Origin: Natranaeroarchaeum sulfidigenes
GTDB taxonomy: Archaea; Halobacteriota; Halobacteria; Halobacteriales; Natronoarchaeaceae
Length of the DNA stretch: 64,000 bases
Assembly (NCBI RefSeq): GCF_017094485.1
Contig: NZ_CP064786.1
Location: 2,546,788-2,610,787 of the forward strand
Direction of reading: 5' to 3'
This document shows, piece by piece, positions 16,460-24,756 of this stretch. A program made the translations under genes and the position numbers. Position 1 is the first letter of the stretch. Each line of letters begins with the position of its first letter. The notes under the pieces were generated by a model, which had not been told where the DNA came from, searched no databases, and saw only the letters and a program-made list of their open reading frames with translations.

Positions 16460-17580
16460 CTGACGACGACCGACAGACTGAGGTATCGACATCGGAACGA
16501 ATGGGGGACGTCCGCAGGGTTCTCGCGGATCGGTACACGATCGTTGTCGTGACACTCGTCGTACTGGCGCTCGTCGGCGGGGCGTTCACGGCGACGACGA
16601 TCGCCGGGTCCGGCGATGCCGAGCAAGAAGAGGGGACTACGTGGAGCGACTCCGGCGAGTTCACGCATTCGGCGATCGTGCAGAACGATACCGGGGTGTT
16701 CGAACAGGGCGACGAGTTACGCGACAGAGGGACGTACTTTACGCGCGCCACTCCCGAGCTGGACGTCGCGTACGAGTACCGTCTGGATACGGAAAACGCG
16801 TCAGCTGACGTCGAGACGGAGCTACTGCTGATACTTCAGTCGGTCGGCGACGACGAAGTCTACTGGGAACTGACGGAACCACTCGATAGCCAGCAGAGCG
16901 ACTCGCTCGCAACAGGGGAGTCCCACGCCGTCGGAGCGACGGTCGACGTTGTGGAGATCGAGGAACGTTTCGCAGCCATCGAGGACGACCTCGGAGCGTC
17001 TCCGGGCGACACTGAAGCGCGAATCGTCGCTCGCTCGGAGATCGACGGTACTGTGGGAACCGAGTCGGTCACCCACCACCGCGAGGACGTGCTCGTCATC
17101 AGCCCCGACGGAGATACCTACGGTGTCGACGCGCAACTGGAGCAGCGACCGAGTGGCCAGCAGGTCGAAGGCGTGGCCCAAACCGGGGACGACGGCTGGT
17201 TCCAGGCTGTCGGTGCCCCACTGGTGGCAACAGTCTCGTTACTCGGACTCGTCGGCGTCGTTCTCGCACGGAAGCGGGGGTATCTGGACGTTTCGGCGGA
17301 CACGAGACACCGGGCCGACCGCGAGCGATTCGACGACTGGATCACCGTCGGGGCTCTGCCCGCCGCGCTCACCGATCAGCCGAGGATAGATGTGGATTCA
17401 CTGGAAGGACTCGTCGACGTGGCGATCGACAGCGGGCGGCGCGTCATCGAGGACACGAACGACAACTGCTACTACGTTACTGACGGCCCGCTGCTGTACA
17501 GATACGAGCCACCAGTGGGGACGGTGGTCGGCGAAGACGAATCGGACGAACCGACTGACGGGGCCGACGCTCCTGAGTGA
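16456..17580 (+). CDS. DUF5305-like bitopic membrane protein
   Basis: 374 residues. A short polar N-terminus is followed by a transmembrane helix (about 28-48, IVVVTLVVLALVGGAF). A large extracytoplasmic domain (about 50-250) is rich in beta-strand pattern (FTHSAIVQNDTGVFEQGDEL; VAYEYRLDTENASADVETEL). A second helix (about 255-275) precedes a cytoplasmic domain (about 280-374) with YVTDGPLLYRYEPP near its end. Genes of this kind commonly neighbour archaeal signal peptidases and SipW-type substrates; I infer a chaperone, anchor or assembly role. Start and stop overlap with the signal peptidase gene. Confidence 0.8.
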   Translation: MTDDDRQTEVSTSERMGDVRRVLADRYTIVVVTLVVLALVGGAFTATTIAGSGDAEQEEGTTWSDSGEFTHSAIVQNDTGVFEQGDELRDRGTYFTRATPELDVAYEYRLDTENASADVETELLLILQSVGDDEVYWELTEPLDSQQSDSLATGESHAVGATVDVVEIEERFAAIEDDLGASPGDTEARIVARSEIDGTVGTESVTHHREDVLVISPDGDTYGVDAQLEQRPSGQQVEGVAQTGDDGWFQAVGAPLVATVSLLGLVGVVLARKRGYLDVSADTRHRADRERFDDWITVGALPAALTDQPRIDVDSLEGLVDVAIDSGRRVIEDTNDNCYYVTDGPLLYRYEPPVGTVVGEDESDEPTDGADAPE

Positions 17581-17959
17581 TCCCGTTCGACGAGGTTCGA
17601 GAGGGTTCTTCGGTATCGTCCGGGACTGGTCCCCGGGCCGGTGGACGGGCCCGACCGGTCGACGCGAATAGATCGGAGGACCGGATAATGATCGTTCCGC
17701 CACCGGAGTCACTGACTGACAGACAGAAAGCGGATGCCCGTGTCTTCAAGCGCGGTGAGGATGTCAATGTAGGGACCCCACGACACTGTTACAGTCCGTT
17801 CTGATCCCGTTATTAAGCCACTACGATAAGTTATACACATACTTTCGATCTAGTGGTCCCTTCTAGGAACTTTTCAGATAGTGTATATATACGCCCCCGT
17901 ATCCGGCCACTCTCTCTTACGTGGCAGTCGGCGGGACGCCGCTGTCGCGTGTGACAACT
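17581..17959 (+). other. intergenic region (379 nt) before the large SipW-type gene
   Basis: Upstream half has no supported gene; a frame that starts at the GTG overlapping the previous stop would make only 75 residues with no recognisable features. The downstream half turns AT-rich and holds the TATA box at 17884-17891, which is best assigned to the gene at 17960. Confidence 0.5.
17884..17891 (+). promoter_or_regulatory. TATA box for the SipW-type exported protein
   Basis: TATATATA-type sequence (TATATATA within GTGTATATATACG). Initiation about 27 nt downstream gives a leader of about 45 nt to the ATG at 17960; an in-frame GTG at 17921 is closer but would put extra residues before the signal peptide. 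Confidence 0.55.
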
Positions 17960-19603
17960 ATGGCAGACGAAGACAGCGGACGACTCAATCGACGGAGCGT
18001 ACTGGCCGGGATCGGCGCAGCCGGTGCCGGTGCAGCGCTTGGAGGATTCGGCACATCAGCACTCTTCACCGACGAAGAGCATCTAGACGACAACGAGATC
18101 GTTGCGGGCGAGCTAGACCTGTTCATCGACTGGCAGGAGAAGTACGACAAGGGAGATGGGCTAAAGCTCATCGACGTGTTCCCTGCGGATGAAAAAGGGG
18201 GTAAAGAACAGGCAGACCTCGAAATAGACGACTTCTGTAAGACGTTCGGCGAGCTCGGTCCACCGCTCCACAGCAAGCGGCGGTCAATCATCGACTACGA
18301 CGATGACCGGGAAGTAACGAAAGGCAACGAGACGGACGGGACGGAGCCGCTCGTACAACTCGACGACGTCAAGCCCGGTGACCGCTGGGAGACGACCTTC
18401 AGCTATCACCTCTGTGGCAACGACGGCTGGGTCTGGTTCCGGACGAAGAACAAGCGCTACGAGGACGAAGACGCGAACAACAAGCCGGAGAACCACCTCG
18501 CCGACAAAGCGACCGCTCGCGTCTGGTACGATATGGACGACGGCGACGACGCGGAGCCCGGCGACAACGTCTACCAGCCTGGCAAAGAGCCCATCATCGC
18601 GCAGGGCACGCTCCGGGAAGTGTTGGACGAGCTCAACGACGGCGTGTTGCTCGACGCGGATCCCGCGATCGCTCCAACGAATGGGGACAACGATGGGTTC
18701 GAGTGTATCGAGCTGGACAAAATCGACAACGAAGACGATACCGAGCTCGAGGTCGGCCGGGAGTACACTTTCGAGGACGGCGACGAGGAGATTACGGTCA
18801 CGATCACCGGCCTCCGGCTCAAAGACGAAGACGAAAACGGAGAGGTCGTCGGCTTCGACTGGATGAGCGACACCCCGATCTGTCAGATCGACATGGTTGG
18901 CGGTCCGCCTGGCGATACACGCACACAAGAGAATGTCTACGACTGTGAGATGAGCGGGACTGCGTTCACCTCGTTCGGTGCCGGTCGCGACGGCGAGAAG
19001 CGCTTCGGCGTCAGTAACTTCACGTTCTACTACTGCGATATCGACGAGAAAAACGATGAGGAGAACGGTCCGACCTGCACCGAAGCGTCGACGACCCGGT
19101 ACATCGGCTTCGAGTGGCAGCTCCCACTGGACGTCGGCAACGAGATCCAGCGTGATCGGCTGGAGTTCGACCTCGGCTTCTACACCGAGCAGTGCCGTCA
19201 CAATGACGACCCGCAGAATCCGTTCGTCGACGAGGAATTCCCCAACAACCCGTGGCTCGCTGACGCACAAACTCCGAAAGGAGGCGTCTTCTGGAACAAC
19301 CCTGAAGACGATTTTGCCCTACAAGAGGGAGACGAGTTTGGCGAGTTGCCGAGTCAGGGTCAACCACTCTACGCTAATCCAACAGACCAGACTGTCACTG
19401 TCTCGGATAGCGATGGGACGAGTGCGACTAGTACGTTTGATCTGGAACCCTATGATGGAAATCCTCTTGGCGAAGGGCCTGGAGAATGGTATCGGATTCC
19501 AACGGGTGCTGGAACTCCAATGCCCGACCAAGGAGACTTCAGGCTGGTTTCCATCGAGGAGACGGCGGACGGTTTCGATGTCGTATGGGAACCGGTTGAG
19601 TAA
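17960..19603 (+). CDS. large SipW-dependent/TasA-camelysin-like exported protein
   Basis: 547 residues. The N-terminus has a twin-arginine/h-region signal (NRRSVLAGIGAAGAGAALGG) whose exit reads FGTSALFTDEE..., then NEIVAGELDLFIDW. That pattern of a phenylalanine-aspartate motif followed by 'agxLDLxxdW' is the hallmark of SipW-dependent precursors such as TasA and camelysin. The mature protein is very acidic and unusually contains eight cysteines spread between about residues 90 and 420, so disulfides are likely. The middle (about 200-300) has an EF-hand-like density of acids but no clear loop. The 3' end is more AT-rich than the rest. Confidence 0.82.
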   Translation: MADEDSGRLNRRSVLAGIGAAGAGAALGGFGTSALFTDEEHLDDNEIVAGELDLFIDWQEKYDKGDGLKLIDVFPADEKGGKEQADLEIDDFCKTFGELGPPLHSKRRSIIDYDDDREVTKGNETDGTEPLVQLDDVKPGDRWETTFSYHLCGNDGWVWFRTKNKRYEDEDANNKPENHLADKATARVWYDMDDGDDAEPGDNVYQPGKEPIIAQGTLREVLDELNDGVLLDADPAIAPTNGDNDGFECIELDKIDNEDDTELEVGREYTFEDGDEEITVTITGLRLKDEDENGEVVGFDWMSDTPICQIDMVGGPPGDTRTQENVYDCEMSGTAFTSFGAGRDGEKRFGVSNFTFYYCDIDEKNDEENGPTCTEASTTRYIGFEWQLPLDVGNEIQRDRLEFDLGFYTEQCRHNDDPQNPFVDEEFPNNPWLADAQTPKGGVFWNNPEDDFALQEGDEFGELPSQGQPLYANPTDQTVTVSDSDGTSATSTFDLEPYDGNPLGEGPGEWYRIPTGAGTPMPDQGDFRLVSIEETADGFDVVWEPVE

Positions 19604-19917
19604 ATAACCACTATTGTCTCCCTACCTTTTTGCTAATACCAGATTGGATTAGTTTAATCACCTTCTCAATTGAGAGGTACAGTAATTCCAGACGTGATCT
19701 TCAGATCTCCGTTGGTTGCCGGTCTATAGCTACAAACTCTGAATACACCTGTTAGTTCTGGATCAGACCGACCTACCAAACTGTATATAATTCGGTGAGG
19801 ATTCGGAGTGCTTGATTCAGTATATGAACTCTTCTTATCAAAAACGCTCCACGGGTTATTGTACAATCCCGCCAAATCACCATCTAAAACGGCTAGACTA
19901 ATTTGCAAAAAAGACTA
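19604..19917. other. AT-rich intergenic region (314 nt) between converging transcripts
   Basis: A frame on the minus strand (19666-19908) runs 80 codons with AT-rich but protein-like usage, beginning at a TTG 9 nt after the preceding minus-strand stop; it could be a remnant of a longer gene. A short T-run at 19627-19631 may terminate the plus-strand gene. The composition differs visibly from the genes on both sides. Confidence 0.45.
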
Positions 19918-20262
19918 CTAGTCGTCCGCATCCGTCTCGTTCGCAGTCGCCTCACCCTCTGCCGCTTCGTCGTCCGCGTCTGCAGTGGAGTCCTCACTAT
20001 CGTCCGCCTCGTCATCGCTATCCTCCGTCGTGTCTTCAGCCTCAGCATCCGACGATTCGTTCACGTCCGACTGGCCGGGCGATTCATCGTGCGGTCCACC
20101 CGCAGTTTCATCCGGCGTCCCGGCGTCCTCACTCCCTTCGATCTCGTTTCCGTCCAGACTCACGCCGTCGCTCAACAGCCCGCCGGTCATCCCGATCGAG
20201 AGGCTGAGCAGCCCCACGAGCGCGATCACGCAGACGAGCGCGACTCGACGTCGACGCCTCAT
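19918..20262 (-). CDS. small exported acidic protein with SipW-type signal exit
   Basis: 114 residues. A basic start (MRRRRRVALV) and one hydrophobic helix lead to GGLLSDGVSLDGNEI, which resembles the SipW-type exit but without the following large domain. The remaining 75 residues are almost entirely D, E, S, T and A (for example EDTTEDSDDEADDSEDS). It could be a short substrate or a propeptide-like partner of the signal peptidase with which its start overlaps (ATGA at 20259-20262). Confidence 0.75.
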   Translation of the reverse strand: MRRRRRVALVCVIALVGLLSLSIGMTGGLLSDGVSLDGNEIEGSEDAGTPDETAGGPHDESPGQSDVNESSDAEAEDTTEDSDDEADDSEDSTADADDEAAEGEATANETDADD

Positions 20263-20876
20263 CGATCCACCTCCTCGTCGTCCGTCTCGGCGTCGTCCGA
20301 CTGATCAGATTCGTCGTCAGTATCGGCTTCGGCGGAGTCATCGGAGTCGTCGGTCTCCGACTCGTCCATCCCTTTTTTCAGCTCCCAGAGTTCGGTGCCG
20401 ACCAGCGCCAGCCCCGGCAGGATGATCAGCGAGACGATGCCGATCGTCGTCTGCGCGAAGGCGACGAAGCGTCCGAAGTACGGGATCGTCAGCGTGACCT
20501 CGCCGATCACGCGGTCAGCGGGAACCGGCGCGGGGTCCACGGCGTCGTTGGCATCGCCCTGAGTGAGGAACTGGAGCTGACTGTCTTCCTCCTGCACCTC
20601 GACGACGCGGTGGGTAGTCCGCCGGTCGTCGTCACCCGGCGGGGCGAACGTGATCACGTCGTCCTCCTCGATCCGTTCCGGAGGACGTTCGGTGACGATC
20701 ACGACGTCACCGCCCTCGATCTCGGGCGACATGCTGTCGGAGGTGACGACGTAGCTTTCGTCGGCACCGATCACCTGCGGGACGGCGACCACGACGACCG
20801 CACAGAGCGTGATGATGAGGGCAAATCCCAGCAGGACGCGCGCGGCGGCGCTTGCCTTCCGGCGAAGATACGACAT
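20259..20876 (-). CDS. Sec11-type signal peptidase I
   Basis: 205 residues. An N-terminal anchor (about 14-35) precedes the catalytic domain with serine S48 (TSDSMSPEI), histidine H89 (TTHRVVEV) and aspartate D108 (LTQGDAND), the Sec11 triad that replaces the bacterial lysine by histidine. A second helix (about 129-158) is followed by a strongly acidic tail. It is unlike the 15326 enzyme in lacking the extra beta domain. Sandwiched between a winged-helix regulator and a small exported protein, it is probably a dedicated rather than general peptidase. Confidence 0.88.
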   Translation of the reverse strand: MSYLRRKASAAARVLLGFALIITLCAVVVVAVPQVIGADESYVVTSDSMSPEIEGGDVVIVTERPPERIEEDDVITFAPPGDDDRRTTHRVVEVQEEDSQLQFLTQGDANDAVDPAPVPADRVIGEVTLTIPYFGRFVAFAQTTIGIVSLIILPGLALVGTELWELKKGMDESETDDSDDSAEADTDDESDQSDDAETDDEEVDR

Positions 20877-20882
20877 GCTCGA

Positions 20883-21497
20883 TCACCCCCTGGGCGGCCC
20901 CTCGCTCCCGACCTGCATGCGTCTATCGTGCAGTACGTGCGCTACCCCTGAGGCGAAAAACAGCGTCGAGAACAGCAACGCCGCGACCCCGCCGGCCAGC
21001 ATCGAAAAGGGTGGGAGTCCGATCAGGACGAGTGTAGCGAACCCCACACAGAGCGCGCCGAGCCCGGCGTAATACGTACTCCACGGGATATCGTCGTGCG
21101 GGACGACATCGAGGTAGACGTCCAGTTGTGCTGCGGCGTCAGTCAGTACGACCGTCGACCGGTCGGCATCGAACTCGACGACGCCGCCGTCGTCCATCTT
21201 CGGCAGGTGTGACTGCCGGAGCGCGGTATACACGCGAACCCGTTGCTGGTAGGTGATCTCCTCGGGATCCGTGTCGTTTTCCCACGCGGCGATCTGCCGC
21301 GAGAGCGTCCTGAGCGTTGCGCTCCCGTCATTCTGCCGGAGATAGTGCAGGACGTGGCGGCGTCGACGACAACTCAACATCTGAAAGGCCAGTTCCTGGT
21401 CGATCGGCTGACGATCGGTCCGAGCCTGTGTCTCATCGTCTGGTTCCGTTCCATCGGGAGTGACCGTCTCACTCTGCTGGACCGCCGTTGCGCTCAC
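20883..21497 (-). CDS. membrane-anchored winged-helix regulator (DUF7344-like), paralogue
   Basis: 204 residues. The winged-helix part (about 33-130) has LSCRRRRHVLHYLRQN, VRVYTALRQSHLPKMDDGG and VVEFDADRSTVVLTDAAA, aligning closely with the product at 12836-13456. Two transmembrane helices (about 148-195) end in a short tail. It starts at a GTG, and a TATA-like element (TAATATATTT on the minus strand) is seen near 21590, giving a leader of about 65 nt. It heads a three-gene operon with a signal peptidase and an exported protein, so it is a candidate local regulator. Confidence 0.82.
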   Translation of the reverse strand: MSATAVQQSETVTPDGTEPDDETQARTDRQPIDQELAFQMLSCRRRRHVLHYLRQNDGSATLRTLSRQIAAWENDTDPEEITYQQRVRVYTALRQSHLPKMDDGGVVEFDADRSTVVLTDAAAQLDVYLDVVPHDDIPWSTYYAGLGALCVGFATLVLIGLPPFSMLAGGVAALLFSTLFFASGVAHVLHDRRMQVGSEGPPRG

Positions 21498-21658
21498 GCC
21501 CGACCACCGCCGGGCTGGACCCCGGTAGCGATGTAGTTGCTAGATGGCATCGTTCCATTGTCCGATGCAATCTTACTACCGATAGTTATGAAATATATTA
21601 CAGCGAGTAGACGACGGCATCGTTCGGTAGGAAGTTGTATCGCGACGGTAAGCCCCTT

Positions 21659-22489
21659 CTAGCGGTACTGGTTGAGTCGGCGTTTCAGCCGCTTGGCGGC
21701 GTCACCAGCGGCGCTGGCGAACCGGTCGGCGTCCTGCTCGTCCCGAGCGGCGTTCTCGCCCGCAAAAATAATACCTCGCGAGGAGTTGACGACGCCGATG
21801 TCGTCTGCGAGACCGTATTCGACCGCCGCTTCGGCGTCACCGCCCTGACTGCCGACGCCGGGGACGAGGAAGGGGAGGTCAGGAACCTGCTCGCGAACTT
21901 CTTCGAGCTCTTCGGGCGTCGTCGCGCCGACGACCAGCCCGATGTTTCCATGCTCGTTCCAGGTATCCGCGAGGGCGGCGACGCGCTCGTACAGCAGGTC
22001 GCCCTCGGCGAGTTCGAGCTCCTGCAGGTCCGCGCCGCCCGGATTCGACGTCCGACAGAGGATGAACACGCCCGCCCCTTCGGTGTCGAGGAACGGCTGG
22101 AGCGAGTCCCGGCCCATGTAGGGGTTGACCGTGATCGCGTCCGCGCCGGTGTTCGCGTCGGGGTCGAGGAGGTCGGCGTACTGGCGCGTCGTGTTGCCGA
22201 TATCCGCCCGCTTGGCGTCGAGGAGTACCGGGACGCCCTTGCCCTTGACGTAGGCGATGGTCTCTTCGAGTGCACGCCAGCCGTCGGGGTCCTCGTAGAA
22301 CGCCGCGTTTGGCTTGAACGCCGCGGCGTGTTCGTGGGTGGCGTCGATGATCCGGCGGTTGAACGCGAATCGCGGGAGATCGTACCCGTGAAATACGTCG
22401 GGAAGTCGGTCCATGTCGGGATCGAGACCGACGCTGACGACGCTATCCGCCGTCTCGATGCGGTCGGCCAGCCGATCGAAGAAGTTCAT
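21659..22489 (-). CDS. pyrF: orotidine 5'-phosphate decarboxylase
   Basis: Last step of de novo UMP synthesis. 276 residues, the longer archaeal/mycobacterial-like group. The catalytic Asp-Lys-Asp array is in VLLDAKRADIGNT. An N-terminal VSVGLDPDMDRLP strand, the AFKPNAAFYE block and the C-terminal phosphate loop (VPGVGSQGGD...NSSRGI) complete the TIM barrel. A monocistronic gene; its left neighbour is the 21497 operon start and its right neighbour is divergent. Confidence 0.96.
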   Translation of the reverse strand: MNFFDRLADRIETADSVVSVGLDPDMDRLPDVFHGYDLPRFAFNRRIIDATHEHAAAFKPNAAFYEDPDGWRALEETIAYVKGKGVPVLLDAKRADIGNTTRQYADLLDPDANTGADAITVNPYMGRDSLQPFLDTEGAGVFILCRTSNPGGADLQELELAEGDLLYERVAALADTWNEHGNIGLVVGATTPEELEEVREQVPDLPFLVPGVGSQGGDAEAAVEYGLADDIGVVNSSRGIIFAGENAARDEQDADRFASAAGDAAKRLKRRLNQYR

Positions 22490-22618
22490 GGCTCCCTCTG
22501 GGCGACCGGTCCACTACAAGATATCGATCGCTGCCGGGATGAACTATTCCTGCCTTCCCAGCGGCTAATCCGCGATCGGGACGGATAGGCTCAAATCCGT
22601 GGCCGCGAACTACTACCT

Positions 22619-23278
22619 ATGACGGTGTCCGCGGTCGTCTTCGATCTGGACGAGACGCTCGCTATCCCTCGACGCGAACGACAGACGCTGATGACCGACG
22701 CGATGGCATCGATCGATGCGCCCGCACCCACGCGCGAGGAATATCTGGAAGCCCACAGCCAGCATCTCACCGGGGAGACGCGTGCACCTATTTTCACGGA
22801 TATTTTCGAGACCTACGACACCGACGTCGATCCTGCCGACGCGGCGACGGCCTACCGTGGTGAGATTGCCGCCGCCCTGAAGCCCGTCGAGGACGCCGAA
22901 TCGCTCCTTGCGGAGCTGCGTGGACGCTACCGGGTCGGACTGCTGACCAACGGTCCAGTCGTCGCCCAGCGGGACAAGATCGAAACGCTCGGGTGGGAGA
23001 CGCTCTTCGACGAGGCGATCGTTACGGGGGAACTGAGTGCGGGGAAACCGGATTCTCGCGCGTTCGAGGCGATCCTCGCCGCGCTCGACGTTCCGGCGGC
23101 GGAGACCGTCTACGTCGGTGATCAGGTCCGCACCGACATTCACGGCGCGAAAGACGCCGGACTGCAGGCGATTCAGGTGCTCTACGACGGTGGTCCGGGG
23201 CCGGACGAGCGCGCCGACACTCACGTCGACCGGGCGGCGATGGCGACCGAACTACCGGACGCGCTCGGCACCATGTGA
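22619..23278 (+). CDS. HAD-superfamily hydrolase
   Basis: 219 residues. Motif I VVFDLDETLA supplies the nucleophile and acid/base aspartates, motif II is LLTNGP, motif III lysine is in GKPDSRAF, and motif IV is VYVGDQVRTDIHGAKDAG. The cap segment (about 15-85) is helical, typical of a C1-cap phosphatase such as phosphoglycolate- or pyridoxal phosphate-type enzymes. Substrate cannot be told. The gene stands alone between pyrF and an unrelated minus-strand gene. Confidence 0.88.
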   Translation: MTVSAVVFDLDETLAIPRRERQTLMTDAMASIDAPAPTREEYLEAHSQHLTGETRAPIFTDIFETYDTDVDPADAATAYRGEIAAALKPVEDAESLLAELRGRYRVGLLTNGPVVAQRDKIETLGWETLFDEAIVTGELSAGKPDSRAFEAILAALDVPAAETVYVGDQVRTDIHGAKDAGLQAIQVLYDGGPGPDERADTHVDRAAMATELPDALGTM

Positions 23279-23383
23279 TGTCTCGGCGGGGGGTTCGTCA
23301 TATTGTGAACAATGTTACAATGTAACATCGGGGTAGGCGTCGGGATGCACGAGATCGGTCATCGGTCGGCGCCATGCTGACCG

Positions 23384-23821
23384 CTACTCGGTGAGGGCAT
23401 CGCTCACAGCGTCGAGGACGGCCGCCCCGCGTTTGGTCTCCGCTCCGCTCTCGACGAAGACGAGCGTCTTCGGCGGGTGGATGGCTTTCGGGCGGACGCG
23501 AAGTCCCTCCGCTTTGGCACGCTCGGCCGCCACCTCCTGTGCCGCCGAGAGCTCGATCCGAACCCGGTCGTCGTGGACGAATACCTGTGCGACCTGCCGC
23601 CCGCCCTCGACGTCGCCCTGCCGTCTGGCGTCGTCCGGGTCCTCGATCGGCTCCTCCGTCCACTCGATGTCGTACGCCCGCTCGCCCTCGGTGGTTCCCG
23701 AGACCGTTCGATCCGGGTTCGTCACCGAGAGGCGGGCGAGCGCGCCGTCGACGCGTCCGTCGATCTCCGAGGAGAGTAGCTGGGCGATCCGGACGCCGTC
23801 GGTGACGCGTTCTTCGACCAT
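23384..23821 (-). CDS. conserved-looking protein of unknown function
   Basis: 145 residues, with no signal peptide or membrane segment. It mixes beta strands in the first half (RVDGALARLSVTNPDRTVSGT, YDIEWTEEPIED) with helices in the second (LSAAQEVAAERAKAEGLRVRP). The DNA has normal haloarchaeal codon usage, so the gene is real. I do not recognise a family or catalytic motif. Confidence 0.75.
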   Translation of the reverse strand: MVEERVTDGVRIAQLLSSEIDGRVDGALARLSVTNPDRTVSGTTEGERAYDIEWTEEPIEDPDDARRQGDVEGGRQVAQVFVHDDRVRIELSAAQEVAAERAKAEGLRVRPKAIHPPKTLVFVESGAETKRGAAVLDAVSDALTE

Positions 23822-23878
23822 ACCCGCTGTTCGAGTGCAGGGGCTTTCGGCGTTGTGTTCCGGGACGCCGATCGGATC

Positions 23879-24229
23879 TCAGACGGGCTCCGTCTCGTGC
23901 AGGAACGTCTGGATCTCGATCGTGCGCCCCTCCGGATCCGTCCCGAAGCACTGGTAGATCCGGTAGCGCTCGTTCTCGGTCGGCTCGCCATCAGCGACGT
24001 GTGTCAGTCGTCGATACAGCGTGTCGACCGCCTCTTTCGTATCGACGACGAACGTTATCGTCCCCTCCGTGTCGGCGGTCTCACGCTCACAGAAGCCCAG
24101 AAGCTGGTTGTCGTACTGGAGGATCGTGCAATCGGGCTGTTCGAGCCAGACTGTCGCACCGATCGTGTCGACGTAAAAGTCGACGACTTCGTCGTGGGAT
24201 TCGGTTCCGAAAAAGACGATACCGGGCAT
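23879..24229 (-). CDS. VOC-family (glyoxalase/dioxygenase fold) protein
   Basis: 116 residues with a single VOC module: MPGIVFFGTESHDEVVDFYVDTIG opening, LEQPDCTILQYDNQLLGF middle and a PEGRTIEIQTF ending, the last being the usual metal-ligand strand. The expected histidine ligand is not obvious, so it may bind rather than transform a small molecule. No functional partner is seen beside it. Confidence 0.8.
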   Translation of the reverse strand: MPGIVFFGTESHDEVVDFYVDTIGATVWLEQPDCTILQYDNQLLGFCERETADTEGTITFVVDTKEAVDTLYRRLTHVADGEPTENERYRIYQCFGTDPEGRTIEIQTFLHETEPV

Positions 24230-24276
24230 ACGGGATCACACGACTGAGAGGAAAAATCAGTTCTGGTCGCGCTCGC

Positions 24277-24714
24277 TCAGAACTTGCCCAGAATCGCTCC
24301 ATCCGCGTATCGGCGCTCGTATTCGGCGTCGTCGGCGACGAGCATCAGGATCCCTTCGATGAGCCCGAGGAGGGCCGGGATGCCTGTCCAGAAGAAACAC
24401 AGGTAGAGGACACCGTACTTGACGTTCCCCTGATAGAACTTGTGCACGCCGATACCACCGAGCAGCAGGGCGAAGATCCCCGCAACGATCTTGTCCGTGC
24501 TTGCGTCGCCGCTGACGCCGGGTTGCCGGACTCCACACTCGGGGCAGATTTCGGCTTTTCGGTTGATCGCCTCCCCACACTCGGCACAGTACTTTTCGTT
24601 GTCGCTGCGGGTCTGTTGATCCTCTCCGACTGTCGCCGACTGGTTGACGCCACAGTCGAGACAGAGGTCTGCATCCCCGTCGATCTGTGACCCGCAATTT
24701 CTGCAGTAGCTCAT
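24277..24714 (-). CDS. double zinc-ribbon protein with TM2 domain
   Basis: 145 residues. Two four-cysteine zinc ribbons (YCRNCG...LCLDCG at 4-22 and YCAECG...CPECG at 42-61) precede a TM2 domain with two helices (about 72-125) containing the GIGVHKFYQG turn. Proteins of this type are small membrane proteins that may report redox or zinc status; their partners are unknown. It is monocistronic. Confidence 0.86.
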   Translation of the reverse strand: MSYCRNCGSQIDGDADLCLDCGVNQSATVGEDQQTRSDNEKYCAECGEAINRKAEICPECGVRQPGVSGDASTDKIVAGIFALLLGGIGVHKFYQGNVKYGVLYLCFFWTGIPALLGLIEGILMLVADDAEYERRYADGAILGKF

Positions 24715-24756
24715 AACTGGCTCTGGATTCTCACGAGGATCATAAAGGTGTACGGA

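Noticed and set aside
17577-17804. 75-codon frame starting GTG right after the DUF5305-like gene
   Set aside because: Start overlap is tempting, but the translation lacks strand or helix pattern and ends without any conserved feature; kept only as part of the spacer description.
18284-19270. Minus-strand frame of 328 codons opposite the SipW-type gene
   Set aside because: It is an antisense shadow; the plus-strand product has a signal peptide, SipW-type exit and promoter.
21635-22588. Plus-strand frame of 317 codons opposite pyrF
   Set aside because: It covers the complement of a well-supported pyrF gene and lacks recognisable motifs.
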